In this document: piece after piece, positions 7,987 through 17,095 of the stretch | Position numbering within the stretch: position 1 is the first letter of the stretch | Layout of the letters: the number at the start of each line of letters is the position of its first letter | Origin: Bacteroidaceae bacterium | Lineage (GTDB): Bacteria > Bacteroidota > Bacteroidia > Bacteroidales > Bacteroidaceae | NCBI GenBank assembly: GCA_017938245.1 | Contig: JAGBBX010000058.1 | Span: forward strand, 32,947-96,946 | DNA: 64,000 bases | Reading direction: 5' to 3' | The notes under the pieces: generated by a model | Databases searched by the model: none | The model's input: the letters and a program-made list of their open reading frames with translations, nothing else | What the model was told of the DNA's origin: nothing | Program-made: the position numbers and the translations under genes

Positions 7987-10900
7987 ATGAAGAAATTGTT
8001 TATTAGATATGTTTTGCTTTTCTGCTGTGTGGTAATGGTAACACCATTCAGTGGGGCATACGGTTCTACGACATTCGACAGAGTCAGTGCTGTCGAGGGT
8101 GACACTTCTAAGTTGTCTAAGGTATTCAGAGCCACAGAGTATGGTCATAATGTCTTTGATATGCTTCAGCAGGGACGTTATCGCTATGGCGATGCTATGC
8201 CTTATTCAAACAGAGGTATCTTATCGCATCTCTCTTTCGGAACATCTATGGGAATTGACTTTATGGCTCCCCGATACAATTTTGACTACAATCCTGCATT
8301 GATGTGGGGGCTTAGAATTGGTAAGGAGCTTAACAAAAACAATGCTTTGAGCTTGAACTTCCTGTATGGTAAGAGCGAAATGAAGAGCGATGATGCTTAC
8401 TTCTATCGTTATGCTTTGCAGTTGAATCACTATTTTAACTTTACAAGATACTATTTAGGTTATAATCCTTATCGTGCGCTTGAGCTATCTTCGATGATTG
8501 GTGCAGGTTATCAATTCGGAGAGGTATATGGTCAGAGCGAGTCGGCTCCATATATTACTTTGGGTATGAAGGGCGATATTCGCTTGGGAAATAGGGTGAA
8601 ATTAGCAATTGAACCGTATGTTAATTTTGGCAGCGAAGGATATAATGGTGCCGGAAAGGGTTTTTGGTATTCAAAATATAATGTCTCATACGGTGCTCGT
8701 GCAGCCGTTAACTACACATTCGACAATGAGTTGAATGGTGTGATGGATACTATCCCATTCTCACGTAACTATATGTTTGTCACTACCGGTTTGCAGAGTT
8801 TGAATGCCAATATCGATTTTGTCAATACACTCGCACCTACTTTGGCGGTGGGTTACGGTCGTTGGTTAGCTCCAAGATTTGCTATGCAGTTTAGTGCAGG
8901 ATGGTCGGCCGGTGGATGGCAGAGAATAAACTCTTACGATGCCGAGGGTAACTTGGCGTATACTCGTTACCCCAAGTCACAGTATTTCTTTGGTCGTGCC
9001 GAGGCTGTATATAACATCTTCTCGGCTCTTAAAGATAAGAAGATGCAGGGATTTGCTCTCGATGTAATGGGAGGTTATGAGTTTGGTAAGCTATGGAAGT
9101 ATGGTACCGAAGTTTACAACCAGTATACCGACAACTACGATGGACTTACCGCTGCATTGAGAATGAAGTATTATCATTCCGAAGGTAAGGCTTTCTATTT
9201 AGAGCCTCGTGTGACTTTTGTCGATTATGCAACTGAGGGTGATGGCCACTATTCCGATGTCGATTATCGTAGATACGATACTCGTTACAGTCTGGCCCTT
9301 GGTATGGAGTATGGTAATCCTGCTATCGATGGTAAGGGACGTTTGCTCAAGTCTGAGGATGGTTTTGAACCCCGGCTATCTGTCCTTGCTATGTTTGGTC
9401 CCAACTATGTATTTAATCGTGACGCATTCAGCGGAGGTACAAATGTTAATGGTTCATACGCTTTCGGTATCGAGTATCAGCCTTTCCGTCTGTTTGGAGC
9501 ACGCGTAATGGCCGACTATTCGACATATAGTTTCAATCTGCCCTATACATATAACAGTGATGTTGATGGTGTTATCGCACAGCGTACAGGCATACGAAAT
9601 AAACAGTTTGATGTACTGAGTGGCATTATTGATGCTAAGCTCGACCTCACAAACCTGCTCTATGGATATAACTATGAACGTCGTTGGAACAGTGCTCTTT
9701 ATCTTGGTGCAGTTATCAGCAATATTGTTGACGAGAGCAACGAGCATATCGAAGGTTCTGCTCCTGTTAACGGCGGTAAGTTCAAAGACTCAGATAAAGA
9801 CAAAACACACGTTGGCGGACACGTTGCCTTTAATACATCTTACCGCTTGAATAACTATTGGAGACTCTTCGGTGAGGTCGATATGCGTATTTATGGTAAT
9901 AAATTCTTGGCAAATAACTCTCTCGATTATAATCCTGTGCGCACAATGTCGTTCCGCGTAGGTTCGAGCTATTCACTCGACGCCCGCGACGTTTTCTATG
10001 CGATGCGTACAGCGGGTATAAGTACAGGAAATGCTATTGCCAACTTCTATAACACCATTACCGATAACGAGAATATGCCTTTCTCGCCCAACTATTTCTT
10101 TATATCGGGTGGTATACAGAGTGTATATGCTGGAATGTCATTCGATAAGACAGTCGGCCCTGCTTTGACATTGGGTTACGGTCATTGGTTCTCGAAATAT
10201 CTCGGTTATCAGCTATCGGGCGGATGGTCGTCAGGTGGATGGTATGTGACAGGATATAAGAAGGTGCCAAAACATCAGTACGTATTTGGACGTGGTGAGC
10301 TTATGATAAACGCTCTCAGACTCTTAAATGAGCAGACCGGTCGTGGCTTCTCTCTTACTGCGCTTGCCGGTTACGATTTAGGTTATACTTGGAGATATAG
10401 AAACAGTGTAAATGACCAGACATCTGCTATTTATCACGGCTTTACAGGAGGTTTGCGTTTCAAATATCACTCTACCGAGGGTAAGAACCTCTATATTGAA
10501 CCTCGTCTGACTTATACTAACTTTGACGATAATCAACTTGTTGGTACTAAGTATGACGTAAGTCGTTTGGTTACACGTTTCACACTCTCGGCCGGTGTCG
10601 AGCTTGGTACACCCTATTATGGTGGTGCAGGTTCGCTTTACAAGCCCGAGATCGAGGATGAGTTTGTACCTAAGACATCGGTGTTTGTTGCTCTTGGTCC
10701 TAACTATGTATTCAATCGTGAATCGTATTTGGGTGGTACTAACTTGAATGGTTCGTATGCTATTGGTATCGAGTATCAGCCTTATAAACTTTTTGGTGCT
10801 CGTGCTATGTTCGATTACTCTACTTATGCGTCTAATAAAAGACTCGCTTATAAAGGACTTGTCGATGGCGTAGAGGTAGATAGCAAGGGTATCTGGCGTA

Positions 10901-12507
10901 AGAACTATAATATCTTAAGTGCTATAGTTGATGCTAAGTTCGACCTCTCTAATATGATATATGGATACGATTCACAGCGTCGCTGGAACAGTGCCCTCTA
11001 TCTTGGAGCAGTTCTCAGCCGTTACGATAATATCAGTGGTGAACTGAAAGAGGGTCCCGAGCCTGTTAAAAATATCAATTTTGATAATAAGCGACCCAAT
11101 AAGAACTTCTTGGGCGGACATCTTGCTTTCAACACCTCTTACCGCGTAAGTGAGAAGTTCGGAGTCTTTGGCGAGGCCGACCTGCGTGTTTATGGTAACG
11201 ATTTTATATCAGATGATGCTATAGACTATAATCCGGTTCGTACCCTGGCATTCCGTTTGGGAGCAAGCTATTCGCTCGATGCCAATGATGTTCTGCGTGC
11301 CGATGATATAGATATGCCCTTTGCACCAAGCTACTTCTTTATTTCGGGAGGTATTCAGAGTGCGTATGCGGCAATGAAGTTCAAGAATACAATCGGCCCT
11401 GCCCTGACATTGGGTTATGGTCATTGGTTCTCTAAGTATTTCGGATACCAGCTGTCGGGTGGATGGTCGGCAGGTGCTTGGTACACTACTGCTGCCGAGA
11501 AATATCCTAAGTCTCAATGGGCTTTCGGTCGTGCCGAACTTATGGTAAATGCATTCAGAGCGTTGAACGAGAACACCGGTCGCGGATTCTCTTTGACAGC
11601 TCTCGCCGGTGCCGAACTTGGTAATCTGTGGAGATACAGAAACACTGTTGATGACCAGACATCTGCAGGATACGGTGGTTTCACAGGTGGTCTGCGCTTT
11701 AAGTATCATTCAAGAGAGGGCAAGAATCTCTTTGTTGAGCCTCGTTTGACATACGCGCATTTCAATGACGATTATTTCGAGGGTACAAAGTATAGCGTTC
11801 ATCGTTTGCTTACCCGTTTCACTCTCTCGGCAGGTATTGAACTTGGTTCACCTTACAACTGCGGTGCCGGCTCATTGGTTAGACCCGATGATGAGTTCGA
11901 ACCTAAATTGTCGGTATTTGCTATGGCGGGTCCCGAGTATATGTTCAATCGTGAGACATACGGCAAGGAGGTCTCTATGGACTATTCGGTAGCCCTTGGT
12001 GCCGAGTATCAGCCCTATAAGAAAATCGGTTTCCGTGCTATGGTGGATGTAGAGAAGTTTACATTCACCCAAAGAGGAACATTTACCGCTAACAAGATTA
12101 AAGCTCTCTTCGATAGAGATTATACATTCCTAAGCGGTATCGTAGATGTTAAGTTCGATATGAGTAATATTATCTACGGTTACGACAGCGAGCGTCGTTG
12201 GAATACAGCATTATATGTTGGTCCCATTGTAAGCAAATGTACCGGTATGAATGTAGATTGGCATACTGGTGAGTCGAAACCCGAGTTGGAGGGTGTAAAG
12301 TTGCACAGCAACAATAAACCCGAGGATATGACTCTTGGCCTGCACACTGCATTTAATGCCAAGTACTCTATCAACAAGGATTGGAATCTCTTTGGTGAGG
12401 CCGATTTACGCTTCCACAGCAATAAGTTTATTACGGAGTATGCTGTAGACTACAATCCCGTACGTACATTGGGCTTCCGTTTTGGTGTTTCATATAACAT
12501 AAAGTAA
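7987..12507 (+). CDS. Giant outer-membrane-like protein with three tandem barrel modules
   Basis: 1506 residues with a signal peptide (about 1-25). The protein consists of an N-terminal barrel-like part (about 50-250) and three tandem copies of a 390-440 residue module, starting at residues 253, 697 and 1110 (bases 8743, 10075, 11314). Each begins with a Pro-Phe-Ser/Ala, aromatic-rich strand, then LGYGHW or VGYGRW, GGWSAGGW-like Trp/Gly motifs, FGRAEL, EPRLTY, GPNYVFNRE, IEYQP, SALYLGA and ends with DYNPVRTLAFRLG. Copies two and three are the closest. Alternating strands ending in aromatic residues suggest beta-barrels. Each module could be one or two small barrels. Function and ligands are unknown. 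Confidence 0.72.
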   Translation: MKKLFIRYVLLFCCVVMVTPFSGAYGSTTFDRVSAVEGDTSKLSKVFRATEYGHNVFDMLQQGRYRYGDAMPYSNRGILSHLSFGTSMGIDFMAPRYNFDYNPALMWGLRIGKELNKNNALSLNFLYGKSEMKSDDAYFYRYALQLNHYFNFTRYYLGYNPYRALELSSMIGAGYQFGEVYGQSESAPYITLGMKGDIRLGNRVKLAIEPYVNFGSEGYNGAGKGFWYSKYNVSYGARAAVNYTFDNELNGVMDTIPFSRNYMFVTTGLQSLNANIDFVNTLAPTLAVGYGRWLAPRFAMQFSAGWSAGGWQRINSYDAEGNLAYTRYPKSQYFFGRAEAVYNIFSALKDKKMQGFALDVMGGYEFGKLWKYGTEVYNQYTDNYDGLTAALRMKYYHSEGKAFYLEPRVTFVDYATEGDGHYSDVDYRRYDTRYSLALGMEYGNPAIDGKGRLLKSEDGFEPRLSVLAMFGPNYVFNRDAFSGGTNVNGSYAFGIEYQPFRLFGARVMADYSTYSFNLPYTYNSDVDGVIAQRTGIRNKQFDVLSGIIDAKLDLTNLLYGYNYERRWNSALYLGAVISNIVDESNEHIEGSAPVNGGKFKDSDKDKTHVGGHVAFNTSYRLNNYWRLFGEVDMRIYGNKFLANNSLDYNPVRTMSFRVGSSYSLDARDVFYAMRTAGISTGNAIANFYNTITDNENMPFSPNYFFISGGIQSVYAGMSFDKTVGPALTLGYGHWFSKYLGYQLSGGWSSGGWYVTGYKKVPKHQYVFGRGELMINALRLLNEQTGRGFSLTALAGYDLGYTWRYRNSVNDQTSAIYHGFTGGLRFKYHSTEGKNLYIEPRLTYTNFDDNQLVGTKYDVSRLVTRFTLSAGVELGTPYYGGAGSLYKPEIEDEFVPKTSVFVALGPNYVFNRESYLGGTNLNGSYAIGIEYQPYKLFGARAMFDYSTYASNKRLAYKGLVDGVEVDSKGIWRKNYNILSAIVDAKFDLSNMIYGYDSQRRWNSALYLGAVLSRYDNISGELKEGPEPVKNINFDNKRPNKNFLGGHLAFNTSYRVSEKFGVFGEADLRVYGNDFISDDAIDYNPVRTLAFRLGASYSLDANDVLRADDIDMPFAPSYFFISGGIQSAYAAMKFKNTIGPALTLGYGHWFSKYFGYQLSGGWSAGAWYTTAAEKYPKSQWAFGRAELMVNAFRALNENTGRGFSLTALAGAELGNLWRYRNTVDDQTSAGYGGFTGGLRFKYHSREGKNLFVEPRLTYAHFNDDYFEGTKYSVHRLLTRFTLSAGIELGSPYNCGAGSLVRPDDEFEPKLSVFAMAGPEYMFNRETYGKEVSMDYSVALGAEYQPYKKIGFRAMVDVEKFTFTQRGTFTANKIKALFDRDYTFLSGIVDVKFDMSNIIYGYDSERRWNTALYVGPIVSKCTGMNVDWHTGESKPELEGVKLHSNNKPEDMTLGLHTAFNAKYSINKDWNLFGEADLRFHSNKFITEYAVDYNPVRTLGFRFGVSYNIK
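8743..12504 (+). repeat. Three tandem ~1.2-1.3 kb coding repeats
   Basis: Units run from about 8743, 10075 and 11314 inside the giant envelope gene. Units two and three share long stretches of near-identical protein, such as YFFISGGIQS, LTLGYGHWFSKY and SAGIELGSP-like segments; unit one is more diverged. The arrangement points to two successive duplications, the last being the younger. Confidence 0.8.
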
Positions 12508-12517
12508 TACAAAGACT

Positions 12518-14875
12518 ATGAAGAGAAATAATATATTTGCAATTCTTGCATTATCATTTTTTATGGCACCTGTTGCAGGGGCAATGTCTCACCCCGCAAC
12601 AGCGCCCAATTGGCTTGGCGTTGAGGTAGCGGATACTATTGTAAGAAGCATCGATGTTCAAGCTGTAGAGGCTTCCGACTCTACTATGAAAGCGTTGGAA
12701 CCTCAAAAGCGCATCTTGACTGATGGTAAGAAGTATGGTACTGTGACAGGCGTTGTCTCCTACAATAAGGGTGAAGCTATTGTGAATGCAAAGCTTGAGT
12801 TTGTATCGGAGTCGGATACTATTTTCACAACATCCCAGGCCGATGGAGCTTTCTCTATTGAGTTGTTAGAGGGCGAATACGAACTTTTTGTCTCGTATCA
12901 AGAGGAGAAAATAAAGCCTATAGATGTAAAGGTTAAGGCCGGAAAAACAACCGAGATAAGCAAGAATAAACTTGAGTTCGATTCAAAGCACCTTAAGGAG
13001 TTGGAGGTTGTAGGTGCTAAGGGTAAGAGATATGTTACTCTTCATATATGCAATTTGGCAAAGTCGCCTTTGGCTCTTGCCGAGTTGCAAATAAGCGCTG
13101 TTTCCGATACTCTAAATAAGACTATCTATAGCGATAACGATGGTAATTTCTCCGATTCATTGCTATTGGGTAACTATATTCTTCGTCCTAAATACCTCGA
13201 TTACAAATTTGACGATATTAACGTTACAATTTCCAATGCAGATGTGACGTTGGATACAATTGTAGTAGACAACATCAAACATCTTCGTTTGGGTGAGACA
13301 ATGACTGTTAAGTCGCGTGATGCGCTTATTTCGCTTTATAAGAGAGAACTTGGAAATGATATTTCGGCCGAGAATTACAGCCGCGCCTACAGCCACTGGA
13401 GAAAGGCTTTCTGTGCTCGTCCCGACAGATATCTTGTACAGTATCTCGATGGTATTGCTATTCTTAATGCCTCTATAGCTGCCGATACCATACAAAAACG
13501 TTACGACCGTCTAAAACTCTATTCCGAGGAGTTGAATGACTTGTTCGAGCTTGCCATAATTAATATCGACTCGCTCAATGCGCAGATAGCAGGAGAAGAT
13601 ACTCTTACAATCGCAAAATTACGTGCACAGCAGATAGAGTATTTTAGAACAAACTGGCAGATGGATACTGTCTTCAGAAGCCCCGTAGCAGATAATAACA
13701 ATAGAAAACTTGTCAATAATACCAACTGGATCAGTTATATCGAGCAGAATGGTCAGAAGGACTCTATAAAATGGGACGAAGAGCTCTTCCGCGATAAAAC
13801 GATGAATGTGAGACTGTACAATATGTCTCGTGATATCGTAACCTCGGACGATGATTTTGTCGAGATGAAGGATGTAGATGTATATACACAGGCAATGTTC
13901 TTCAAGTTCCGTATGGACTCGGCTCGAGTAGGTCTTCAAGGTGCAAAAAGCGCATTCTATGCCGATACAACTCTGACACTTGAAAAAGCTCGAAGAGTAT
14001 TAGCTGCGTTAACACCTGAGCAGATGCAAGCGAATAGAGGTATAAATGCGGTAAACTTCCAGCGTGCTATAAATGAACGTTTTTCTTTTATGTCTGCGTG
14101 GGTTGTAGATGAGGGAGACGTAGACCGTTTGGTCGAGATTTACAGAAGACGTTGGAATACCGAGGGTGACGATATAGTGGATGTAATTCTTGGTAATAAG
14201 ACCTTTGCCACAAGTCGTGATAATGCGGCTGCAATGGAGCTATATTACGATGCGCTTAAAAACAAGAACGAAAGAGAACCCTCTTTCGACCTGATGTCAA
14301 ATATTATCAGCCGTGCTCAGAGACTGAAAAGATATAACGACGTAGTTACATATTCGCAGAAAGCATTTGTTGAGCCTGAATTCTTTGATTTGAGTGGATA
14401 TGAGCAGGCACGTATGTATATTGATGTGTATGTTGCTTATACAATTCTTAAGGGTTCTATAAGACAGAGATATCCGTATATTGAGAAGGCTATTCAGGCT
14501 TGCCCCGAATTCTCTGATGCATACTATTACAAGGCCGACTTGGCTTTTGGAGCATCAAAGAAGGTAGGACTCTCTTTCTGCGTTGCGTATGACCTTTATG
14601 CCGAGGCAAAGCAAAAGAGAATGGCTTTAGGTGATAATTCTGAAATGAAAACTGCAAATTCGGCCGAGAAAATTCAAGAAAGGATGAACCAATGTGTTAA
14701 ATATTTCCCAGAGTACGATGACGAGTTCATGAAGGGTACATTCAGTTCGGGTGACAATGTTTCTAAAATAGGTGGCTATGAGGTGCACGCAGGAGTAAAA
14801 AGAGAGATTACCATCCCGGGTCTTGGAACCTTCAAACCGGTTGTCAGAGCCATCAAGCGTGAGGCTAAAGATTAA
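12518..14875 (+). CDS. Envelope protein with regulatory-like Ig domain and helical repeats
   Basis: 785 residues with a signal peptide (about 1-22). Residues 74-150 (GTVTGVVSYNKGEAIVNAKL ... DGAFSIELLEGEYEL) look like a carboxypeptidase-regulatory/Ig-like fold, and residues 170-250 like a second, weaker copy. From about 280 onward the protein is helical, with TPR-like pairs such as YSHWRKAFCARPDRYLVQY. That arrangement is seen in other Bacteroidales periplasmic TPR proteins. It begins 10 bases after the giant barrel gene and ends the operon before a strong terminator. It may be a periplasmic assembly partner of the barrels; this is inference. Confidence 0.6.
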   Translation: MKRNNIFAILALSFFMAPVAGAMSHPATAPNWLGVEVADTIVRSIDVQAVEASDSTMKALEPQKRILTDGKKYGTVTGVVSYNKGEAIVNAKLEFVSESDTIFTTSQADGAFSIELLEGEYELFVSYQEEKIKPIDVKVKAGKTTEISKNKLEFDSKHLKELEVVGAKGKRYVTLHICNLAKSPLALAELQISAVSDTLNKTIYSDNDGNFSDSLLLGNYILRPKYLDYKFDDINVTISNADVTLDTIVVDNIKHLRLGETMTVKSRDALISLYKRELGNDISAENYSRAYSHWRKAFCARPDRYLVQYLDGIAILNASIAADTIQKRYDRLKLYSEELNDLFELAIINIDSLNAQIAGEDTLTIAKLRAQQIEYFRTNWQMDTVFRSPVADNNNRKLVNNTNWISYIEQNGQKDSIKWDEELFRDKTMNVRLYNMSRDIVTSDDDFVEMKDVDVYTQAMFFKFRMDSARVGLQGAKSAFYADTTLTLEKARRVLAALTPEQMQANRGINAVNFQRAINERFSFMSAWVVDEGDVDRLVEIYRRRWNTEGDDIVDVILGNKTFATSRDNAAAMELYYDALKNKNEREPSFDLMSNIISRAQRLKRYNDVVTYSQKAFVEPEFFDLSGYEQARMYIDVYVAYTILKGSIRQRYPYIEKAIQACPEFSDAYYYKADLAFGASKKVGLSFCVAYDLYAEAKQKRMALGDNSEMKTANSAEKIQERMNQCVKYFPEYDDEFMKGTFSSGDNVSKIGGYEVHAGVKREITIPGLGTFKPVVRAIKREAKD

Positions 14876-14895
14876 TTATAATTCTCTGATGATAA

Positions 14896-14945
14896 ATAAA
14901 TCCTACTACTGTCCACAATGTCAGTAGTAGGATTTATCGTTTTAT
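14896..14945 (+). terminator. Terminator of the envelope operon
   Basis: A 16-bp perfect inverted repeat (14896-14911 and 14922-14937, core CCTACTACTG / CAGTAGTAGG) has a 10-base loop and is followed by CGTTTTATC. It lies 20 bases after the stop of the last envelope gene. Confidence 0.85.
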
Positions 14946-14985
14946 CACCATTTATTTAAAGTGTGACCATTATAAATTTCCTTAA

Positions 14986-15020
14986 TTGATTAATTTATAA
15001 CGATTTTTTTACTAACTTTG
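14986..15020 (+). promoter_or_regulatory. Promoter of ndk
   Basis: TAACTTTG at 15013-15020 is a perfect -7 element; the nearest TTG (14986-14988) is 24 bases upstream, slightly longer than ideal. The leader to the ATG at 15096 would be about 70 bases. Confidence 0.65.
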
Positions 15021-15095
15021 CGCTCTGCAAGCAGAATACTAACCTATGCTTCTATTTAAAAACTCTAACTATATCCGAAAAATTCATTTATTATT

Positions 15096-15575
15096 ATGGA
15101 AAGAACTCTAATCCTAATTAAGCCCAATGCCATTCAGCGTGGTATTATGGGCGACATTGTAACTCGTTTCGAGCGCAAGGGCCTTCGTATCGCAGGTCTG
15201 AAAATGATGTTTCTAACCGACGAGATTCTGGCCGAGCATTATGCTCACCTTGTTCAGCGTCCTTTCTATCCCTACTTGAAGGCTTCTATGCAGGCAGGTC
15301 CTGTTGTAGCTTGCTGCCTCGAGGGTGCCGAGGCTGTTGAGACTGTACGCCAGATGGTTGGTGTGACAAACTCGCGTAAGGCGCTTCCCGGTACCATTCG
15401 CGGCGACTTCTCGATGAGTGGCGAGCAGAATGTTGTTCACGCTTCCGACTCGGTTGAGAACGCTGTAATAGAGGTTAATCGCTTCTTTAAGGATGGCGAA
15501 TTGTTCGACTACGAGTGCGCTGTTACTCATTTCGAGTATGGTGGCGAGGAGACATTGAAGTATTTGAACAAATAA
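15096..15575 (+). CDS. ndk: Nucleoside diphosphate kinase
   Basis: 159 residues. It moves the gamma-phosphate from NTPs to NDPs through a phospho-histidine and so balances nucleotide pools in the cytoplasm. The protein starts with ERTLILIKPNA, and the active-site motif is NVVHASDS with the catalytic His at 115. Ala follows His where many bacteria have Gly; from memory this is also found in Bacteroides. The length fits the Bacteroidales form. It is separated from the envelope operon by a terminator and its own promoter, and is followed after 13 bases by an M23 hydrolase gene, probably co-transcribed. Confidence 0.95.
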   Translation: MERTLILIKPNAIQRGIMGDIVTRFERKGLRIAGLKMMFLTDEILAEHYAHLVQRPFYPYLKASMQAGPVVACCLEGAEAVETVRQMVGVTNSRKALPGTIRGDFSMSGEQNVVHASDSVENAVIEVNRFFKDGELFDYECAVTHFEYGGEETLKYLNK

Positions 15576-15588
15576 TAAAATAAATAAC

Positions 15589-16464
15589 TTGAAGAATCTG
15601 TTAAGACCTATTGTAGTATCGGCTGCTCTTCTGTTGGTTTCGACGGGAGTGCAGGCGCAGGATTTACTTGCTGCGCAATCGCCACTCGACAAGCAGATGG
15701 CTTTTGTCGACTCTATCGCGCTTAGGGATATGCTTCTTAATGAGGCCAATATGTTCCCTGCCGAGGAACTGTATGACGAGTGGTCAAATGACCGTGTCCG
15801 TTTTAAGGCCGAACTGCCCGACTCGTTCCGTGTCGACCTGCGTGGCTTTGCAATGCCTACGACAAATACCAAGATAACCGACATATTCGGCTATCGCCCC
15901 CGTCGTCGCCGTGTGCACAACGGAATAGATATAAAAGTATATGTTGGTGATACCATCCGCTCGGCGTTCGATGGCAAAGTGCGTATTGTGAAGAACCAGG
16001 GCCGTCGTCGAGGATATGGCAAATATGTTGTCATACGTCATAATAATGGTATTGAGACACTCTATGGTCATCTGTCGAAGTGGTTGGTAACCGAGGGGCA
16101 GAATGTAAAGGCAGGACAGCCTATTGCTCTTGGTGGAAACACAGGACGCAGCAGTGGCTCGCATCTCCATTTCGAAACACTGCTTGCAGGAAAGAATCTT
16201 AATCCTGCGCTTATGTTCGACTTCGAAAAGCAGGATGTTACAGGTGACTTCTACACCTACCGCAAAGGCGTTTATCAGGAGATTGATAAGAAGACAGGTA
16301 AGATTATTGAGAGTGCCGAACCGCTGTATCACAAGGTGCGCAAGGGCGAGAGCCTATCGGTTATTGCACGTAAGTGCGGTGTTTCGGTCAGCACTCTCTA
16401 TCGATTGAATAAACTTACTTCACGCTCGGTACTTCGTATAGGTCAACGAATAAGATACAGATAA
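15589..16464 (+). CDS. M23 (LytM) peptidase with C-terminal LysM domain
   Basis: 291 residues starting with TTG at 15589; an in-frame stop lies at 15565 and no ATG or GTG lies between, so TTG is the best start. A signal peptide ends near GVQAQ. The LytM domain (about 100-205) keeps the zinc ligands HNGID, YGHL and HLHFE. A LysM module at about 243-290 (YHKVRKGESLSVIARKCGVS...IGQRIRYR) would hold it on peptidoglycan. It is predicted to cut peptide cross-links in the periplasm or at the cell surface. It shares a transcript with ndk and is followed by a strong terminator. Confidence 0.88.
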   Translation: MKNLLRPIVVSAALLLVSTGVQAQDLLAAQSPLDKQMAFVDSIALRDMLLNEANMFPAEELYDEWSNDRVRFKAELPDSFRVDLRGFAMPTTNTKITDIFGYRPRRRRVHNGIDIKVYVGDTIRSAFDGKVRIVKNQGRRRGYGKYVVIRHNNGIETLYGHLSKWLVTEGQNVKAGQPIALGGNTGRSSGSHLHFETLLAGKNLNPALMFDFEKQDVTGDFYTYRKGVYQEIDKKTGKIIESAEPLYHKVRKGESLSVIARKCGVSVSTLYRLNKLTSRSVLRIGQRIRYR

Positions 16465-16483
16465 ATTGATGGTAATTACTCAT

Positions 16484-16521
16484 AAAAAATTCCGACAAAA
16501 CTGACTTGTCGGAATTTTTTT
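16484..16521 (+). terminator. Terminator after the LysM hydrolase
   Basis: An inverted repeat AAAAAATTCCGACAA (16484-16498) and TTGTCGGAATTTTTTT (16506-16521) has a 7-base loop; the 3' arm runs into seven Ts. It closes the ndk transcript. Confidence 0.9.
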
Positions 16522-16588
16522 GTATATATGCACTCGAAGAGTGTTACATTTTGCCGTTTCATCCGTTTAATATATATAATGAACTGCT

Positions 16589-16966
16589 ATGAGAACTATT
16601 AAAAGGCAATTATTGAATCTAGCGCTGCTGCTCGTGTTGTTTCTGACAACAGGATGCGAGCACGATACGCATTTCCTCGAAGATAGAATTGTTGGGCGCT
16701 GGGTAAGCGTCGAGGAGGACTATTACACATACGTGGAGCGCACTCTCACTTTTACAGCTGCCGGTGATTGGTCGGGTACAATGCGCGTCGAGGATAACTA
16801 TGGCATTACAATAGACACAGATCTGGGAGCTTATGACATACGTCACGACGAGCTATTCCTGGAATCCTATATATATGACGATGTTCAGGTCTATGGTATT
16901 GAGATTCGCAATAACCGACTCTATCTGTGGGACGATAGTGGCGAGACGGTTTATACAAGATATTGA
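16589..16966 (+). CDS. Small putative lipoprotein, function unknown
   Basis: 125 residues. The N-terminus carries a hydrophobic stretch ending in the lipobox LTTGC (Cys 24). The mature part has GRWVSVEEDYYTY, then RTLTFTAAGDWSG, a sequence of beta strands like the small lipocalin-type lipoproteins of Bacteroidales that open with a GxW motif. No catalytic residues are recognised. It stands alone on the plus strand between two terminators. The lipoprotein call is good, the fold only suggested. Confidence 0.7.
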   Translation: MRTIKRQLLNLALLLVLFLTTGCEHDTHFLEDRIVGRWVSVEEDYYTYVERTLTFTAAGDWSGTMRVEDNYGITIDTDLGAYDIRHDELFLESYIYDDVQVYGIEIRNNRLYLWDDSGETVYTRY

Positions 16967-17038
16967 TACCGCACTGTTTGTTTGAAAGTTACTTTTGCCT
17001 ACCCGCAATGAAAAGCACGAAAGAGGAGCAGGCCCCCG

Positions 17039-17078
17039 ACAAAAACGAGGATGACCGTTTGGTTATCCTCGTTTTTGT
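17039..17078. terminator. Bidirectional terminator
   Basis: An 18-base inverted repeat (17039-17056 and 17061-17078) with loop GTTT has arms ACAAAAACGAGGATGACC and its near-perfect complement (one G-T pair). A-run on one side and T-run on the other let it serve both the plus-strand lipoprotein gene and the convergent alkaline phosphatase operon. Confidence 0.88.
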
Positions 17079-17095
17079 GTGTGCTATCAAAAGTA

